Positions 12,974 through 22,895 of a DNA stretch of 64,000 nt are shown here, piece by piece. A model generated the notes under the pieces. That model worked only from the letters and a program-made list of their open reading frames with translations, was not told the origin of the DNA and made no database searches. The translations under genes were made by a program, and so were the position numbers. The stretch comes from Mixta mediterraneensis (GTDB lineage: Bacteria; Pseudomonadota; Gammaproteobacteria; Enterobacterales; Enterobacteriaceae), in assembly GCF_014946725.1 (NCBI RefSeq), contig NZ_JACFXY010000010.1, positions 88,726-152,725 on the forward strand. Reading direction: 5' to 3'. How positions within the stretch are numbered: position 1 is the first letter of the stretch; every line of letters begins with the position of its first letter.

Positions 12974-12996
12974 AACCCGTCAAACCCGCCCCATAT
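12969..12996 (+). promoter_or_regulatory. Sigma-32 promoter of hslVU
   Basis: GTTGAAA (12969-12975), a 13-nt spacer and CCCCATAT (12989-12996) give a near-perfect match to the heat-shock consensus CTTGAAA-N13-CCCCATNT. The -35 element includes the ftsN TGA stop. The expected start is near 13003. Confidence 0.85.
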
Positions 12997-13009
12997 CAAT
13001 TTGCATGAT

Positions 13010-13039
13010 GCTTCGCGCCTCGTTGCGCGAAGCTTTTTT
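13010..13039 (+). other. 5' leader hairpin of hslVU (or ftsN terminator)
   Basis: Perfect 9-bp stem GCTTCGCGC / GCGCGAAGC with a 6-nt loop and six Ts. It looks like an intrinsic terminator for ftsN, but it lies downstream of the sigma-32 promoter and upstream of the hslV GTG, so hslVU transcripts must carry it. A stabilising 5' hairpin is known for E. coli hslVU mRNA (recalled, not checked). Confidence 0.75.
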
Positions 13040-13061
13040 CGACTGAACAAGGGGTCTGCCC

Positions 13062-13592
13062 GTGACAACAATAGTAAGTGTACGACGCAACGGCCAGGTA
13101 GTGATTGGCGGTGATGGCCAGGCTACTCTCGGCAATACCGTAATGAAAGGCAACGTTAAAAAAGTGCGTCGTCTTTACAATGATAAAGTAATTGCCGGTT
13201 TCGCTGGCGGCACCGCAGATGCCTTTACCCTGTTTGAACTCTTCGAACGTAAACTTGAAATGCATCAGGGTCATCTGGTGAAGGCCGCTGTTGAGCTGGC
13301 AAAAGACTGGCGCACCGACCGTATGTTGCGCCGTCTCGAAGCCCTGCTGGCGGTGGCTGATGAGTCTGCGTCGCTGATTATCAGCGGTAACGGTGATGTG
13401 ATTCAGCCTGAGAATGATTTGATCGCGATTGGTTCCGGTGGTCCTTATGCCCAGGCTGCGGCGCGCGCGCTGCTGGAAAACTCCGATCTGGGTGCCCGCG
13501 ACATCGTGGAAAAATCGCTAAATATTGCCGGTGATATTTGCATCTACACTAACCACAACGTTAATTTCGAAGAATTACCGTCTAAGTCGTAA
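13062..13592 (+). CDS. hslV: ATP-dependent protease, proteolytic subunit HslV (ClpQ)
   Basis: 176 aa, as in E. coli, from GTG 13062. After Met removal the N-terminal threonine (MTTIVSV) is the nucleophile of this proteasome-beta-like peptidase. GGDGQATLG and the FAGGTADAF loop are conserved. Twelve HslV subunits stack with HslU hexamers to degrade unfolded proteins and regulators such as SulA. First gene of the heat-shock operon, 11 bp before hslU. Confidence 0.98.
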   Translation: MTTIVSVRRNGQVVIGGDGQATLGNTVMKGNVKKVRRLYNDKVIAGFAGGTADAFTLFELFERKLEMHQGHLVKAAVELAKDWRTDRMLRRLEALLAVADESASLIISGNGDVIQPENDLIAIGSGGPYAQAAARALLENSDLGARDIVEKSLNIAGDICIYTNHNVNFEELPSKS

Positions 13593-13603
13593 GGATTTTA
13601 ACC

Positions 13604-14941
13604 ATGTCTGAGATGACTCCTCGCGAAATCGTCAGCGAGCTAAACCGTTTTATCATCGGCCAGGACAGTGCAAAACGCGCCGTGGCTATCGCGCTGCGTA
13701 ACCGCTGGCGCCGCATGCAGCTTGATGAAGAGCTGCGCCATGAAGTTACGCCGAAAAATATTTTGATGATCGGTCCAACCGGCGTGGGTAAAACCGAAAT
13801 TGCGCGTCGACTGGCTAAACTGGCTAACGCGCCATTTATTAAAGTCGAAGCCACCAAGTTCACCGAAGTCGGCTATGTGGGTAAAGAAGTGGATTCTATT
13901 ATCCGCGATCTGACCGATGCGGCTGTAAAAATGGTGCGCATGCAGGCAATCGAGAAGAACAAATATCGTGCAGAAGAGATGGCGGAAGAGCGCATTCTCG
14001 ATGTATTGATCCCCCCGGCGAAAAATAACTGGGGTCAGGCGGAGCAAAACAGCGAACCGTCCGCAGCGCGTCAGTCATTCCGCAAAAAACTGCGTGAAGG
14101 CCAGCTGGATGACAAAGAGATTGAAATTGATCTCGCGGCGACTTCAGCCGGAGTAGAAATTATGGCGCCTCCGGGCATGGAAGAGATGACCAGCCAGTTA
14201 CAGTCAATGTTCCAGAACCTGGGCGGCCAGAAACAGAAGCCGCGCAAGCTGAAGATCAAAGAAGCGATGAAGCTGCTGATTGAAGAAGAAGCGTCTAAGC
14301 TGGTCAACCCAGAAGAGCTGAAACAAGACGCCATCGAAGCCGTTGAGCAACATGGCATCGTGTTTATCGATGAGATCGACAAAATCTGTAAGCGCGGCGG
14401 CCAGAACGCCGGCGGACCGGATGTGTCGCGCGAGGGTGTACAGCGTGATTTGCTGCCGCTGGTTGAAGGCTGCACGGTGTCAACCAAACACGGCATGGTG
14501 AAAACTGACCATATCTTGTTTATCGCTTCCGGCGCGTTCCAGGTCGCCAGCCCGTCAGATCTGATTCCAGAACTGCAGGGGCGTTTGCCGATTCGTGTTG
14601 AATTGCAGGCGCTGACCGTGAACGACTTCGAGCGCATTCTGACCGAACCGAATGCGTCTGTTACCGTGCAGTACAAAGCGTTGATGAATACCGAAGGCGT
14701 GAATATTGACTTTACCGATGACGGTATTCGCCGTATTGCTGAAGCGGCATGGCAGGTTAACGAAACGACCGAGAATATTGGTGCGCGTCGCCTGCATACC
14801 GTGCTGGAGCGCCTGATGGAAGACATCTCTTATGATGCCAGCGATCGTCATGGCGAATCGGTCACCATTGACGCCGAATACGTGGGCCAGCACCTGGATC
14901 AGCTGGTTGCAGACGAAGACCTGAGTCGCTTTATCCTTTAA
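13604..14941 (+). CDS. hslU: ATP-dependent protease, ATPase subunit HslU (ClpY)
   Basis: 445 aa (E. coli 443). AAA+ unfoldase partner of HslV. Walker A GPTGVGKT is at residues 57-64, Walker [10 protein letters not shown] at about 252-260, the pore/sensor regions are intact, and it ends DLSRFIL, the C-terminal tail that inserts into HslV. In E. coli menA follows; here only a terminator and rraA do. Confidence 0.98.
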   Translation: MSEMTPREIVSELNRFIIGQDSAKRAVAIALRNRWRRMQLDEELRHEVTPKNILMIGPTGVGKTEIARRLAKLANAPFIKVEATKFTEVGYVGKEVDSIIRDLTDAAVKMVRMQAIEKNKYRAEEMAEERILDVLIPPAKNNWGQAEQNSEPSAARQSFRKKLREGQLDDKEIEIDLAATSAGVEIMAPPGMEEMTSQLQSMFQNLGGQKQKPRKLKIKEAMKLLIEEEASKLVNPEELKQDAIEAVEQHGIVFIDEIDKICKRGGQNAGGPDVSREGVQRDLLPLVEGCTVSTKHGMVKTDHILFIASGAFQVASPSDLIPELQGRLPIRVELQALTVNDFERILTEPNASVTVQYKALMNTEGVNIDFTDDGIRRIAEAAWQVNETTENIGARRLHTVLERLMEDISYDASDRHGESVTIDAEYVGQHLDQLVADEDLSRFIL

Positions 14942-14964
14942 TCTTGCTGTCTATGCGTTTGCTC

Positions 14965-14994
14965 AAAGCCCAGCCATCCGGTTGGGCTTTTTTC
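14965..14994 (+). terminator. Terminator of hslVU
   Basis: AAAGCCCA and TGGGCTTT form an 8-bp stem with an internal loop, followed by a T-run, 24 bp after the hslU stop. Confidence 0.85.
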
Positions 14995-15100
14995 GTTGCA
15001 TATCGCTGATGCATCGCTCTTTTCATCCGTTGATGATTTTGCCAACAATCCGCAGAAAGCGATATACTTACCGCTCCTGTGGCAAACAGACGAAACCCTT

Positions 15101-15586
15101 ATGAAATACGATACATCTGAACTCTGCGACATCTACCATGAAGAAGTGAATGTTGTTGAACCGCTTTTTTCAAACTTTGGTGGGCGCACCTCATTCGGTG
15201 GTCAGATTACCACAGTGAAATGTTTTGAAGACAATGGCTTGCTTTACGATCTGCTCGAAGAGAATGGCCGTGGTCGCGTATTATTGATTGACGGTGGCGG
15301 CTCGGTACGTCGTGCATTGGTGGATGCGCAGTTGGCGCGTTTAGCGGCACAAAACGAGTGGGAAGGTATCGTGGTTTACGGTTCGGTACGTCAGGTTGAT
15401 GAACTGGAAGAGCTGGAGGTCGGCATTCAGGCCATCGCCGCCGTTCCGGCTGGCGCTGCGGGTGAAGGTATTGGCGAAAGCGATGTGCGCGTTAACTTTG
15501 GCGGCGTCACCTTCTTCTCGGGTGACCATCTGTACGCTGATAACACCGGCATGATTCTTTCAGAAGATCCGCTGGACATCGAATAA
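15101..15586 (+). CDS. rraA: RraA, regulator of ribonuclease activity
   Basis: 161 aa from the ATG at 15101 ([17 protein letters not shown]), exactly the E. coli length; an upstream in-frame extension lacks homology. Trimeric protein that binds the RNase E scaffold region and inhibits the degradosome. Conserved segments include [15 protein letters not shown] and [12 protein letters not shown]. It is convergent with zapB across a strong terminator. Confidence 0.97.
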   Translation: MKYDTSELCDIYHEEVNVVEPLFSNFGGRTSFGGQITTVKCFEDNGLLYDLLEENGRGRVLLIDGGGSVRRALVDAQLARLAAQNEWEGIVVYGSVRQVDELEELEVGIQAIAAVPAGAAGEGIGESDVRVNFGGVTFFSGDHLYADNTGMILSEDPLDIE

Positions 15587-15596
15587 AGCCAGCAAC

Positions 15597-15625
15597 GAAA
15601 ACGGGTGCCAGCGCACCCGTTTTTC
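15597..15625. terminator. Bidirectional terminator between rraA and zapB
   Basis: Stem ACGGGTGC / GCACCCGT (15601-15608 and 15613-15620) with a CAGC loop, extended by A/T runs on both sides. Confidence 0.92.
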
Positions 15626-15644
15626 ATCTCAGCTGAGGCTTAAT

Positions 15645-15884
15645 TTAAACCTCTTCCATTTTTCCCAGCAGTGCACGCAGGCGCTCTTGCCAGACATGCT
15701 GCTCCTCTTTCAGATGCTGATTTTCACGCACCAGTGCGTCCTGATTACCTGCCGCCTGTTGCGCGTCATTACGCAGATTGTTGTTCTGCTCTTTCAGTTC
15801 TTCAATTTCCATCTGCAGCAGAGTGATAGTATCAATCGCCTGCTGTACCTTCGCTTCCAGTTTTTCGAACACTTCAAATGACAT
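15645..15884 (-). CDS. zapB: Cell division coiled-coil protein ZapB
   Basis: 79 aa from the ATG at 15884 ([20 protein letters not shown]). The whole protein is a heptad-repeat coiled coil ([16 protein letters not shown] and following), ending GKMEEV as in the family. Cytoplasmic assembly factor that bridges the Z-ring, via ZapA, to the chromosome terminus. Confidence 0.97.
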   Translation of the reverse strand: MSFEVFEKLEAKVQQAIDTITLLQMEIEELKEQNNNLRNDAQQAAGNQDALVRENQHLKEEQHVWQERLRALLGKMEEV

Positions 15885-16291
15885 CTTTCTGACCTCTCCC
15901 AAATCTTGCAAGGCGTTGATGATGCCAACTTAAGCGCACAACGCTTCAGCCAGCAACGATGTTTCGATTGTATGTAGCCTCACCGCGCAAGTCCAGCAAC
16001 GCTGCCCTTTCCAGCGCAGTATGTAACACTTTTCAGCCTATGCCTAAGAATCGACTTGCTGCGTATTTGCGCGATCGCGCTCACCATTCAGGAATGCGCA
16101 TATGATGATTAAGGAAAGCAAAAACACGCGATAACGCGCATTTTTATGACACAGCACACAAAAATTGATTTCGCTATTTCTCGTTTATGTTCGTTAACGA
16201 TAAGTTTACAGCAGCCCTACATTAGAGCTGGGTGGCTCACGGATTGAGAACAAAAACGGATAAAATTTAACCTCGCTTCAGGAATAACATC
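15885..16291 (+). other. zapB-glpF intergenic region with glp regulatory sites
   Basis: 407 bp without a gene. It holds the zapB promoter side, the glpFK promoter and a GlpR-like site (16186-16205). TATGA-N6-ACACA at 16145-16160 is a weak CRP-like match (two mismatches). Nothing else recognised. Confidence 0.6.
16186..16205 (+). promoter_or_regulatory. GlpR operator upstream of glpFK
   Basis: TATGTTCGTTAACGATAAGT: the left half matches the GlpR operator half-site TATGTTCG perfectly and the right half keeps CGA. It is 87 bp before the glpF start, so glycerol-3-phosphate induction is expected. Confidence 0.65.
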
Positions 16292-17146
16292 ATGAGTCAG
16301 ACAACTAACACGCTCAAAGGCCAGTGTATCGCCGAATTTATCGGAACCGGATTGATCATCTTTTTTGGCGCCGGTTGTGTTGCTGCGATGAAATTAGCGG
16401 GCGCTGCGTTCGGTCAGTGGGAAATCTGTATCATCTGGGGATTAGGTGTTTCCATGGCAGCGTATCTCACCGCTGGCGTATCGGGTGCGCATCTTAATCC
16501 TGCTATTACCATCGCGCTTTGCCTGTTTGCTAATTTTGAGGGACGTAAAGTCGTACCTTACATCATTGCGCAGATTGCGGGTGCCTTCTGCGCGGCGGCG
16601 CTGGTCTATGGACTGTATTACAACCTGTTCCTCGATTACGAAGCCAGCCATCAAATGGTGCGAGGCACTGTCGAAAGCCTCGATTTAGCCGGTATCTTCT
16701 CAACGTATCCCAATCCGCAAATCAGCGTAGGCCAGGCATTTTTAGTAGAGATGGTCATTACTGCCGTGCTGATGGCGGTAATTATGGGCCTGACCGATGA
16801 TGGTAACGGCCTGCCCCGTGGTCCGCTGGCACCGCTATTGATTGGCCTGTTGGTTGCCGTTACTGGCGGATCAATGGGTCCGCTGACCGGATTCGCCTTA
16901 AACCCGGCGCGTGATTTCGGTCCAAAACTCTTCGCCTGGTTAGCCGGTTGGGGTAACGTGGCCTTTACTGGCAGTCGTGATATTCCTTATTTCCTCGTGC
17001 CGATTTTTGGTCCCATTGTGGGTGCTTGTTTGGGTGCTTTTGGGTATCGCGCTCTGATTGGCCGCCATTTACCTGGCGCAGTACAGGAACCTGCCAGCCC
17101 TACAACAGAAAAACCGGTCGCACGCGCTCAACAGCGTAAAGCGTAA
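16292..17146 (+). CDS. glpF: Glycerol facilitator (aquaglyceroporin)
   Basis: 284 aa. Six-helix MIP channel for glycerol in the inner membrane. The two pore NPA motifs are at N69-A71 (GAHLNPAIT) and N204-A206 ([10 protein letters not shown]), with the selectivity-filter arginine at R207 and the GlpF-type Asp after it. Cytoplasmic tail basic (ARAQQRKA). First gene of glpFK, 29 bp before glpK. Confidence 0.98.
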   Translation: MSQTTNTLKGQCIAEFIGTGLIIFFGAGCVAAMKLAGAAFGQWEICIIWGLGVSMAAYLTAGVSGAHLNPAITIALCLFANFEGRKVVPYIIAQIAGAFCAAALVYGLYYNLFLDYEASHQMVRGTVESLDLAGIFSTYPNPQISVGQAFLVEMVITAVLMAVIMGLTDDGNGLPRGPLAPLLIGLLVAVTGGSMGPLTGFALNPARDFGPKLFAWLAGWGNVAFTGSRDIPYFLVPIFGPIVGACLGAFGYRALIGRHLPGAVQEPASPTTEKPVARAQQRKA

Positions 17147-17175
17147 GTTTCACCTTTATCATCAGGACAGAATTT

Positions 17176-18690
17176 ATGACTACTACCACCGATAAAAAAT
17201 ACATCGTCGCGCTCGATCAGGGCACAACCAGTTCCCGTGCCGTGATCCTCGATCACGACGCAAACATCGTGGCGGTATCACAGCGCGAATTTACCCAGAT
17301 CTACCCAAAAGCGGGCTGGGTTGAGCATGACCCAATGGACATCTGGGCATCACAAAGCTCCACTTTAGTTGAAGTGCTGGCCCATGCGGACATTCGCTCT
17401 GATGAAATCGCGGCGATCGGTATCACCAATCAGCGCGAAACCGCCATCGTCTGGGACAAAGAAACCGGTAAGCCTATTTACAACGCTATCGTTTGGCAGG
17501 ATCCGCGTACCGCAGATTACTGTCACAAGCTGAAGAAAGAGGGTCTGGAGGAGTATATCCAGCACACCACCGGTTTGGTGATTAACCCTTATTTTTCCGG
17601 CACGAAAGTGAAGTGGATTTTGGATCACGTAGAAGGAGCACGTGAACGCGCAAAACGCGGCGAGCTGCTGTTCGGTACGGTTGACACCTGGCTGGTGTGG
17701 AAAATGACCCAGGGACGCGTGCATATCACTGACTATACCAACGCCTCGCGTACCATGATGTTCAACATCCACAAGCTGGAATGGGATCAGCGTATGCTGG
17801 ACATCCTTGATATTCCACGTGAGATGCTGCCAGAAGTAAAATCCTCCTCGGAAGTTTACGGCCAGACCAATATCGGTGGTAAAGGCGGTACGCGTATTCC
17901 CATCGCGGGTATTGCGGGCGATCAGCAGGCTGCGCTATATGGTCAACTGTGCGTTCAAACTGGCATGGCGAAAAACACCTACGGCACTGGCTGCTTTATG
18001 TTGATGAACACCGGGACCGAAGCCGTAACGTCAACCCATGGCCTGTTGACCACTATCGCTTGCGGTCCACGCGGCGAAGTAAACTATGCGCTGGAAGGCG
18101 CGGTGTTTATCGGTGGCGCATCAATTCAGTGGCTGCGTGACGAAATGAAGCTAATCAGCGATGCTGCTGACTCTGAATATTTTGCGATGAAAGTGAAGGA
18201 TTCTAACGGCGTTTATATGGTGCCAGCATTTACCGGCCTGGGTGCCCCTTACTGGGATCCGTATGCGCGCGGTGCGATTTTCGGCCTGACGCGCGGCGCC
18301 AACGCTAACCATATTATCCGTGCAACGCTGGAGTCTGTGGCTTATCAGACGCGTGATGTGCTGGAAGCCATGCAGAACGATGCGAAAAACCGTTTGAAGT
18401 CGCTGCGTGTAGATGGCGGCGCGGTCGCGAATAATTTCCTGATGCAATTCCAGTCGGACATTCTTGGTACGCGCGTTGAGCGTCCCGAAGTGCGCGAGGT
18501 GACTGCGCTGGGTTCAGCTTATCTGGCAGGTCTGGCGGTTGGCTTCTGGAAAGATCTGGAGGAAGTGCGCGCCAAGTCCGTTATCGAGCGTGAGTTCTGT
18601 CCAGGCCTTGAAACTACCGAGCGTAACTTCCGTTATGCAGGCTGGAAAAAAGCCGTTGCCCGTGCGCAAGCCTGGGAAGATCAAGAATAA
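17176..18690 (+). CDS. glpK: Glycerol kinase
   Basis: 504 aa (E. coli 502). FGGY-family kinase that makes sn-glycerol-3-phosphate and traps glycerol entering by GlpF. The N-terminal [12 protein letters not shown] loop, the substrate site [12 protein letters not shown], the phosphate-binding [14 protein letters not shown] and the FGGY signature region [13 protein letters not shown] are intact. In E. coli it is inhibited by fructose-1,6-bisphosphate and EIIA-Glc. Confidence 0.98.
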   Translation: MTTTTDKKYIVALDQGTTSSRAVILDHDANIVAVSQREFTQIYPKAGWVEHDPMDIWASQSSTLVEVLAHADIRSDEIAAIGITNQRETAIVWDKETGKPIYNAIVWQDPRTADYCHKLKKEGLEEYIQHTTGLVINPYFSGTKVKWILDHVEGARERAKRGELLFGTVDTWLVWKMTQGRVHITDYTNASRTMMFNIHKLEWDQRMLDILDIPREMLPEVKSSSEVYGQTNIGGKGGTRIPIAGIAGDQQAALYGQLCVQTGMAKNTYGTGCFMLMNTGTEAVTSTHGLLTTIACGPRGEVNYALEGAVFIGGASIQWLRDEMKLISDAADSEYFAMKVKDSNGVYMVPAFTGLGAPYWDPYARGAIFGLTRGANANHIIRATLESVAYQTRDVLEAMQNDAKNRLKSLRVDGGAVANNFLMQFQSDILGTRVERPEVREVTALGSAYLAGLAVGFWKDLEEVRAKSVIEREFCPGLETTERNFRYAGWKKAVARAQAWEDQE

Positions 18691-18697
18691 TGTTCTG

Positions 18698-18728
18698 GCC
18701 CGCGATGTGCTGTCGCGGGCCTTTCCCC
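18698..18728 (+). terminator. Weak hairpin after glpK
   Basis: GCCCGCGA / TCGCGGGC stem with a 7-nt loop, followed by CTTTCCCCC rather than a T-run. It may attenuate or protect glpFK mRNA while allowing read-through to glpX. Confidence 0.45.
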
Positions 18729-18784
18729 CCGCCCGACTCCCGCTGTGTTACACTGCCTGCCTGTTTTTTTGTCAGGTGCATGCC

Positions 18785-19795
18785 ATGAAACGAGAACTTG
18801 CCATTGAATTTTCCCGCGTAACCGAAGCGGCCGCTTTAGCGGGATACCGCTGGTTAGGACGCGGCGATAAAAACGCTGCCGACGGCGCCGCTGTCCACGC
18901 GATGCGTCACGTCTTAAATACCATTCATATCGACGGCCAGATTGTGATCGGCGAAGGTGAAATCGATGAAGCGCCAATGCTCTACATTGGTGAAAAAGTC
19001 GGAACCGGCACCGGCGATGCGGTAGATATTGCCGTCGATCCGATTGAAGGCACTCGCATGACCGCAATGGGTCAGGCCAATGCGCTGGCCGTACTGGCGG
19101 TTGGCGATAAAGGCAGTTTTCTGCACGCGCCTGATATGTATATGGAAAAGCTGATTGTGGGTCCGGCTGCTCGTGGACATATCAATCTCGACCTGCCGCT
19201 GGAAACGAATTTGCGTAATATTGCTGCTGCGATAAATAAACCGCTGACGCAGTTAACCGTGTCGGTTTTGGCTAAGCCACGTCACGATGCTGTCATCAAA
19301 CAGCTGCAGCAGCTCGGTGTGCGCGTGTTTGCCTTCCCGGATGGCGATGTCGCAGCCTCGATTTTGACCTGCATGCCGGATAGCGAAGTAGACGTGATGT
19401 ACGGAATTGGCGGCGCGCCTGAAGGTGTGGTATCAGCAGCTGTAATCCGTGCGCTGGATGGCGATATGCAGGGAAGATTATTAGCGCGACATCAGGTAAA
19501 AGGCGACAGCCCAGAAAACCGTCAACTGGGTGAACAGGAACTACAGCGCTGTGCCGAGATGAATATTGAAGCAGGCAAACTGCTAACGCTGGATGCGATG
19601 GCGCGTAACGACAATGTCATTTTTGCTGCCACCGGCATCACCAGCGGCGATTTACTCAAGGGCATAACGCGCCAGGGCAACATCGCCACCAGTGAAACCT
19701 TATTGATTCGCGGTAAATCGCGTACCATCCGCCGTATTCAGTCGATTCACTATCTCGACCGGAAGGATCCAGCGCTGCATCAGTTTATCCTGTAA
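18785..19795 (+). CDS. glpX: Fructose-1,6-bisphosphatase class II
   Basis: 336 aa from the ATG at 18785 (MKRELAIEFSRVTEAAALAG); the upstream open frame overlaps glpK and is not used. Mn-dependent gluconeogenic phosphatase. Metal and substrate motifs IGEGEIDEAPML, DPIEGTRMTAMG and GIGGAPEGVVSAA are intact. It follows glpFK as in E. coli. Its 3' end overlaps the convergent emrD by 11 bp, with no terminator between. Confidence 0.97.
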   Translation: MKRELAIEFSRVTEAAALAGYRWLGRGDKNAADGAAVHAMRHVLNTIHIDGQIVIGEGEIDEAPMLYIGEKVGTGTGDAVDIAVDPIEGTRMTAMGQANALAVLAVGDKGSFLHAPDMYMEKLIVGPAARGHINLDLPLETNLRNIAAAINKPLTQLTVSVLAKPRHDAVIKQLQQLGVRVFAFPDGDVAASILTCMPDSEVDVMYGIGGAPEGVVSAAVIRALDGDMQGRLLARHQVKGDSPENRQLGEQELQRCAEMNIEAGKLLTLDAMARNDNVIFAATGITSGDLLKGITRQGNIATSETLLIRGKSRTIRRIQSIHYLDRKDPALHQFIL

Positions 19796-20978
19796 CTGGC
19801 TGGTTGCCGCCTTCCGGCTGACGTGAGAGCGGCAACCAACAGATCAACATGACCAACGCGGTAAAAAACATCAGCATACCCATGCTGAACTGATCGCGCT
19901 GTGGCATAAACGCTGACAACCATGCCCCCAGCCCGGCCCCTAAATTTTGTAAACCGCCGATCAATGCGCCTGCGCTCCCTGCTAACCACGCGTAGGGTTC
20001 CATGGCACCGGATGTCGCCAGTGGAAACAGCATACCTGCGCCAAAGAAAAATAGCGCAGCAGGCACTAACAGCGTCCAGATATTCATGACACCAAACCAC
20101 GCCGGAAGCCACATCAGGATACCCGCCAGCAGACAACTGTTTACGCCATACCACATCAGGCTGTGCCACGAACGCTGCTCACGTCCGGCGAACCAGGCGC
20201 CGAAGAAGGCAGCCGGAATAGGCAGGATAAACAGAATGCTCACAGTTAAGCTGTTCAGCCCCAGTACGCCACCCAGCAGCACACCACAGCTGGCCTCAAA
20301 CACGGCAATTCCCGCCAGCGCGCCAATCAATAAAATGATATAGCGAATAAAGTTGATGTCGCTCAGCAATTTAGCGTAACGCATAAAAAATGGCGTGACT
20401 TCAGCGCTGTAAGGACGCGTTTCCGGCAACCAGCGCACCATTGCGCCCGTGACGGTCAGACACAGCGCCAGTAAAAAGGCGAAACAGGCGTGCCAGCCAA
20501 ACAGTTGCGTCAGCAATGCGCCAATCACGGGAGCCAGCAACGGGCTGACTAAAATGCCCATATTTAACCAGCTGTTCGCCTGACGCAGCGGTTGACCAGA
20601 ATAGAGATCGCGGGGCAGGGTTCGCGCCATCACACCAGCCACGCTGGTTCCCATTCCCTGAATAGCGCTGCCCAATATCAAAATATTGAGTGCAGGCGCC
20701 AGCATCGCGATTAGCGCGCCGATCATAAAGATCATCATGCCAGCCAGGATCACCGGGCGCCGCCCTACGCTATCGGAAAGCGGACCGTAGATCAGTTGCG
20801 ATCCCCCATAGGTGATTAAATAGGCCGCCATAACGCGTTGCATGGTGCCGTCACGCACGTTTAACGCCTCCGCCATGGTTGCCATCGCCGGAACATAAAT
20901 GGTTTGTGCCATCTGTCCGACCGCGACCAGAACAATTAACATCACCAGCAGCGGGCGATTTTCCAGTTTATTCATCAT
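19785..20978 (-). CDS. emrD: Multidrug efflux MFS transporter EmrD
   Basis: 397 aa (ATG 20978 or 20975). Twelve-helix major facilitator of the Bcr/EmrD type. Close to E. coli EmrD along its length, for example LVAVGQMAQTIY, the motif-A loop GPLSDSVGRRPVIL, MARTLPRDLY and FFFGAGMLFPLATSGAMEP. In E. coli this exports uncouplers and amphipathic drugs, but the gene is elsewhere on that chromosome; its place beside glpX is a lineage difference. Convergent overlap with glpX. Confidence 0.92.
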   Translation of the reverse strand: MMNKLENRPLLVMLIVLVAVGQMAQTIYVPAMATMAEALNVRDGTMQRVMAAYLITYGGSQLIYGPLSDSVGRRPVILAGMMIFMIGALIAMLAPALNILILGSAIQGMGTSVAGVMARTLPRDLYSGQPLRQANSWLNMGILVSPLLAPVIGALLTQLFGWHACFAFLLALCLTVTGAMVRWLPETRPYSAEVTPFFMRYAKLLSDINFIRYIILLIGALAGIAVFEASCGVLLGGVLGLNSLTVSILFILPIPAAFFGAWFAGREQRSWHSLMWYGVNSCLLAGILMWLPAWFGVMNIWTLLVPAALFFFGAGMLFPLATSGAMEPYAWLAGSAGALIGGLQNLGAGLGAWLSAFMPQRDQFSMGMLMFFTALVMLICWLPLSRQPEGGNQPVTG

Positions 20979-21249
20979 TATTGAGCAAAATTTCTAACTG
21001 TAAATTAAGAAAAAAGCAGCCATAACGCAGGGTTGCTTAGGGTTACTGGCGGGACAAAATATCAGGATTCGATGACAAAGCGAGGGGTGTGATAAAAGCG
21101 CAGAACTTGCATACGTCAAGTTTATGCACCAGCTTGTAAAGGTGACATAACAGTTTGTCGATTAGAGCCTTTGAACGGACGCAGGGTGGAAATCACAGTG
21201 CCAGATAGCGAAGATACCCGTATGCCTGAAAATCAACCAAGGAGTGAAT

Positions 21250-21996
21250 ATGGCCGAGTGGGTCAATGCGCAAGTGAAAGAAGTGAAGAACTGGACCGAT
21301 GCGCTGTTCAGCCTGCGGGTTCAGGCGCCTGTCGATACGTTTATCGCCGGACAATTTGCCAAGCTGGCACTGGAGATTAATGGCGAACGCGTACAACGCG
21401 CCTATTCGTATGTGAATGCACCAAACGATCCCCTGCTGGAATTTTATCTGGTCACTGTACCGGAAGGAAAATTGAGTCCACATCTGTCTGCGTTACGGCC
21501 TGGCGATCAAGTGATGGTAACGAAAGAGGCTTCCGGTTTTTTTGTACTGGAAGAGGTGCCGGACTGCACAACGCTGTGGATGCTGGCGACCGGCACCGCG
21601 ATTGGCCCTTATCTGTCGATTTTGCAGCAGGGCGAAGGTCTGGAGCGTTTCGAAAACATTGTGCTGGTGCATGCGGCGCGCTATGCCGCCGATTTAAGTT
21701 TTTTGCCCTTGATGCAGCAGCTCCAGCAGATCTATAACGGCAAACTGCACATTCAGACCGTGGTGAGTCGTGAGGAGATTGCCGGTTCGCTAACTGGCCG
21801 CGTTCCCGCATTGATCGAAAGTGGTGAGCTGGAACGCGTCGTTGGGTTGCCGATGGAGGCAGAAAGTAGCCATATTATGCTGTGCGGCAATCCACAAATG
21901 GTGCGTGACACCCAGCAGCTGCTGAAGGAGTCGCGCGGCATGCATAAACATCTCAAGCGCAAACCGGGACATATGACCAGCGAACATTACTGGTAA
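21250..21996 (+). CDS. fpr: Ferredoxin/flavodoxin-NADP+ reductase
   Basis: 248 aa from the ATG at 21250 (MAEWVNAQVKEV) with AAGGAG upstream, preferred over GTG 21244; E. coli Fpr is 248. FAD-binding RAYSYVN, the NADP site TGTAIGPYLS and CGNPQMVRDTQQ, and the C-terminal GHMTSEHYW are conserved. It passes electrons from NADPH to flavodoxin or ferredoxin and is part of the SoxRS response in E. coli. No SoxS box was identified with confidence in the 270-bp region upstream. Confidence 0.97.
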   Translation: MAEWVNAQVKEVKNWTDALFSLRVQAPVDTFIAGQFAKLALEINGERVQRAYSYVNAPNDPLLEFYLVTVPEGKLSPHLSALRPGDQVMVTKEASGFFVLEEVPDCTTLWMLATGTAIGPYLSILQQGEGLERFENIVLVHAARYAADLSFLPLMQQLQQIYNGKLHIQTVVSREEIAGSLTGRVPALIESGELERVVGLPMEAESSHIMLCGNPQMVRDTQQLLKESRGMHKHLKRKPGHMTSEHYW

Positions 21997-22185
21997 ACCG
22001 CTTTATATCGCACCGGCAACGCCGCGGCACCACATCGGCTTCTCTGACGGTGCCGCAAGCCATGCCAGCGCTGCGTAATGTTAGGCTTTATCACCCTGAG
22101 AGAAATTTAAGCCGCCGCGCTTTTGACCTTGCGGTTAAAACCCGGTCTAATTTGGGGCTGAGTTTACTGGTTAGGGTCGACAAAA

Positions 22186-22776
22186 ATGAAGAGTTTGCCT
22201 GGCGCGCTGTTGTTAAGTTTTGCGCTGACGGTTCCGGCATTTGCCGCCGATCCACTACCACGGGATCGGGCCGAACATATGCCTACCGCGCCTTATCTGT
22301 TATCCGGCGCACCGACTTTTGATATGACTATCGGCCAGTTTCGCGAGAAATATAACGCGACTAACCCTCAACTTCCGCTGATGGAATATCGTGCCATTGA
22401 TAATCGGGATGACAAAAGCAATCTGACGCGCGCTGCCAGTAAAATCAGCGAAACGCTGTATGCTTCTACCGCGCTGGAACCGGGCACCGGCAAGATTAAA
22501 ACCCTGCAAATTACCTGGTTACCGCTGCCGGGACCGGACCAAAGCGCATCTCAGACCAGGGCCATGGAGTATATGACGGCAATGTTGCGCTTTTTTGTGC
22601 CGGGTTTATCCCCTGAAGAGGGATATAAAAAGCTGGAGAAGCTCCTGAGCGACGGCAAAGGCTCGCCCTATTTTGCCCATAATGAAGGCGCTTTGCGCTT
22701 TGTGGTGGCTGATAACGGTGATAAGGGATTAACTTTCGCTATCGAACCCCTCAAGCTGACGCTCGCCAGCCCTTGA
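22186..22776 (+). CDS. yiiQ: Periplasmic DUF1454 protein (YiiQ)
   Basis: 196 aa with a signal peptide (MKSLPGALLLSFALTVPAFAA, cleavage near residue 20). The mature part begins DPLPRDRAEHMPTAPYLL. Genomic position before tpiA and sequence match the uncharacterised YiiQ/DUF1454 family. Role unknown; exported. Confidence 0.88.
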   Translation: MKSLPGALLLSFALTVPAFAADPLPRDRAEHMPTAPYLLSGAPTFDMTIGQFREKYNATNPQLPLMEYRAIDNRDDKSNLTRAASKISETLYASTALEPGTGKIKTLQITWLPLPGPDQSASQTRAMEYMTAMLRFFVPGLSPEEGYKKLEKLLSDGKGSPYFAHNEGALRFVVADNGDKGLTFAIEPLKLTLASP

Positions 22777-22895
22777 TCGGTTGGGCAAAAATGACGAAAA
22801 GCAAAGCTATCGACACATTTGATCTCTATACTGTCTGGCAGATAACGCTGCCTGCCGGCAGTGCCATTTCATGAACGCATTATGCGGAGGATAGA

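Noticed and set aside
14071..14826. 251-aa minus-strand frame inside hslU
   Set aside because: Serine/cysteine/arginine-rich shadow typical of antisense to a conserved coding sequence.
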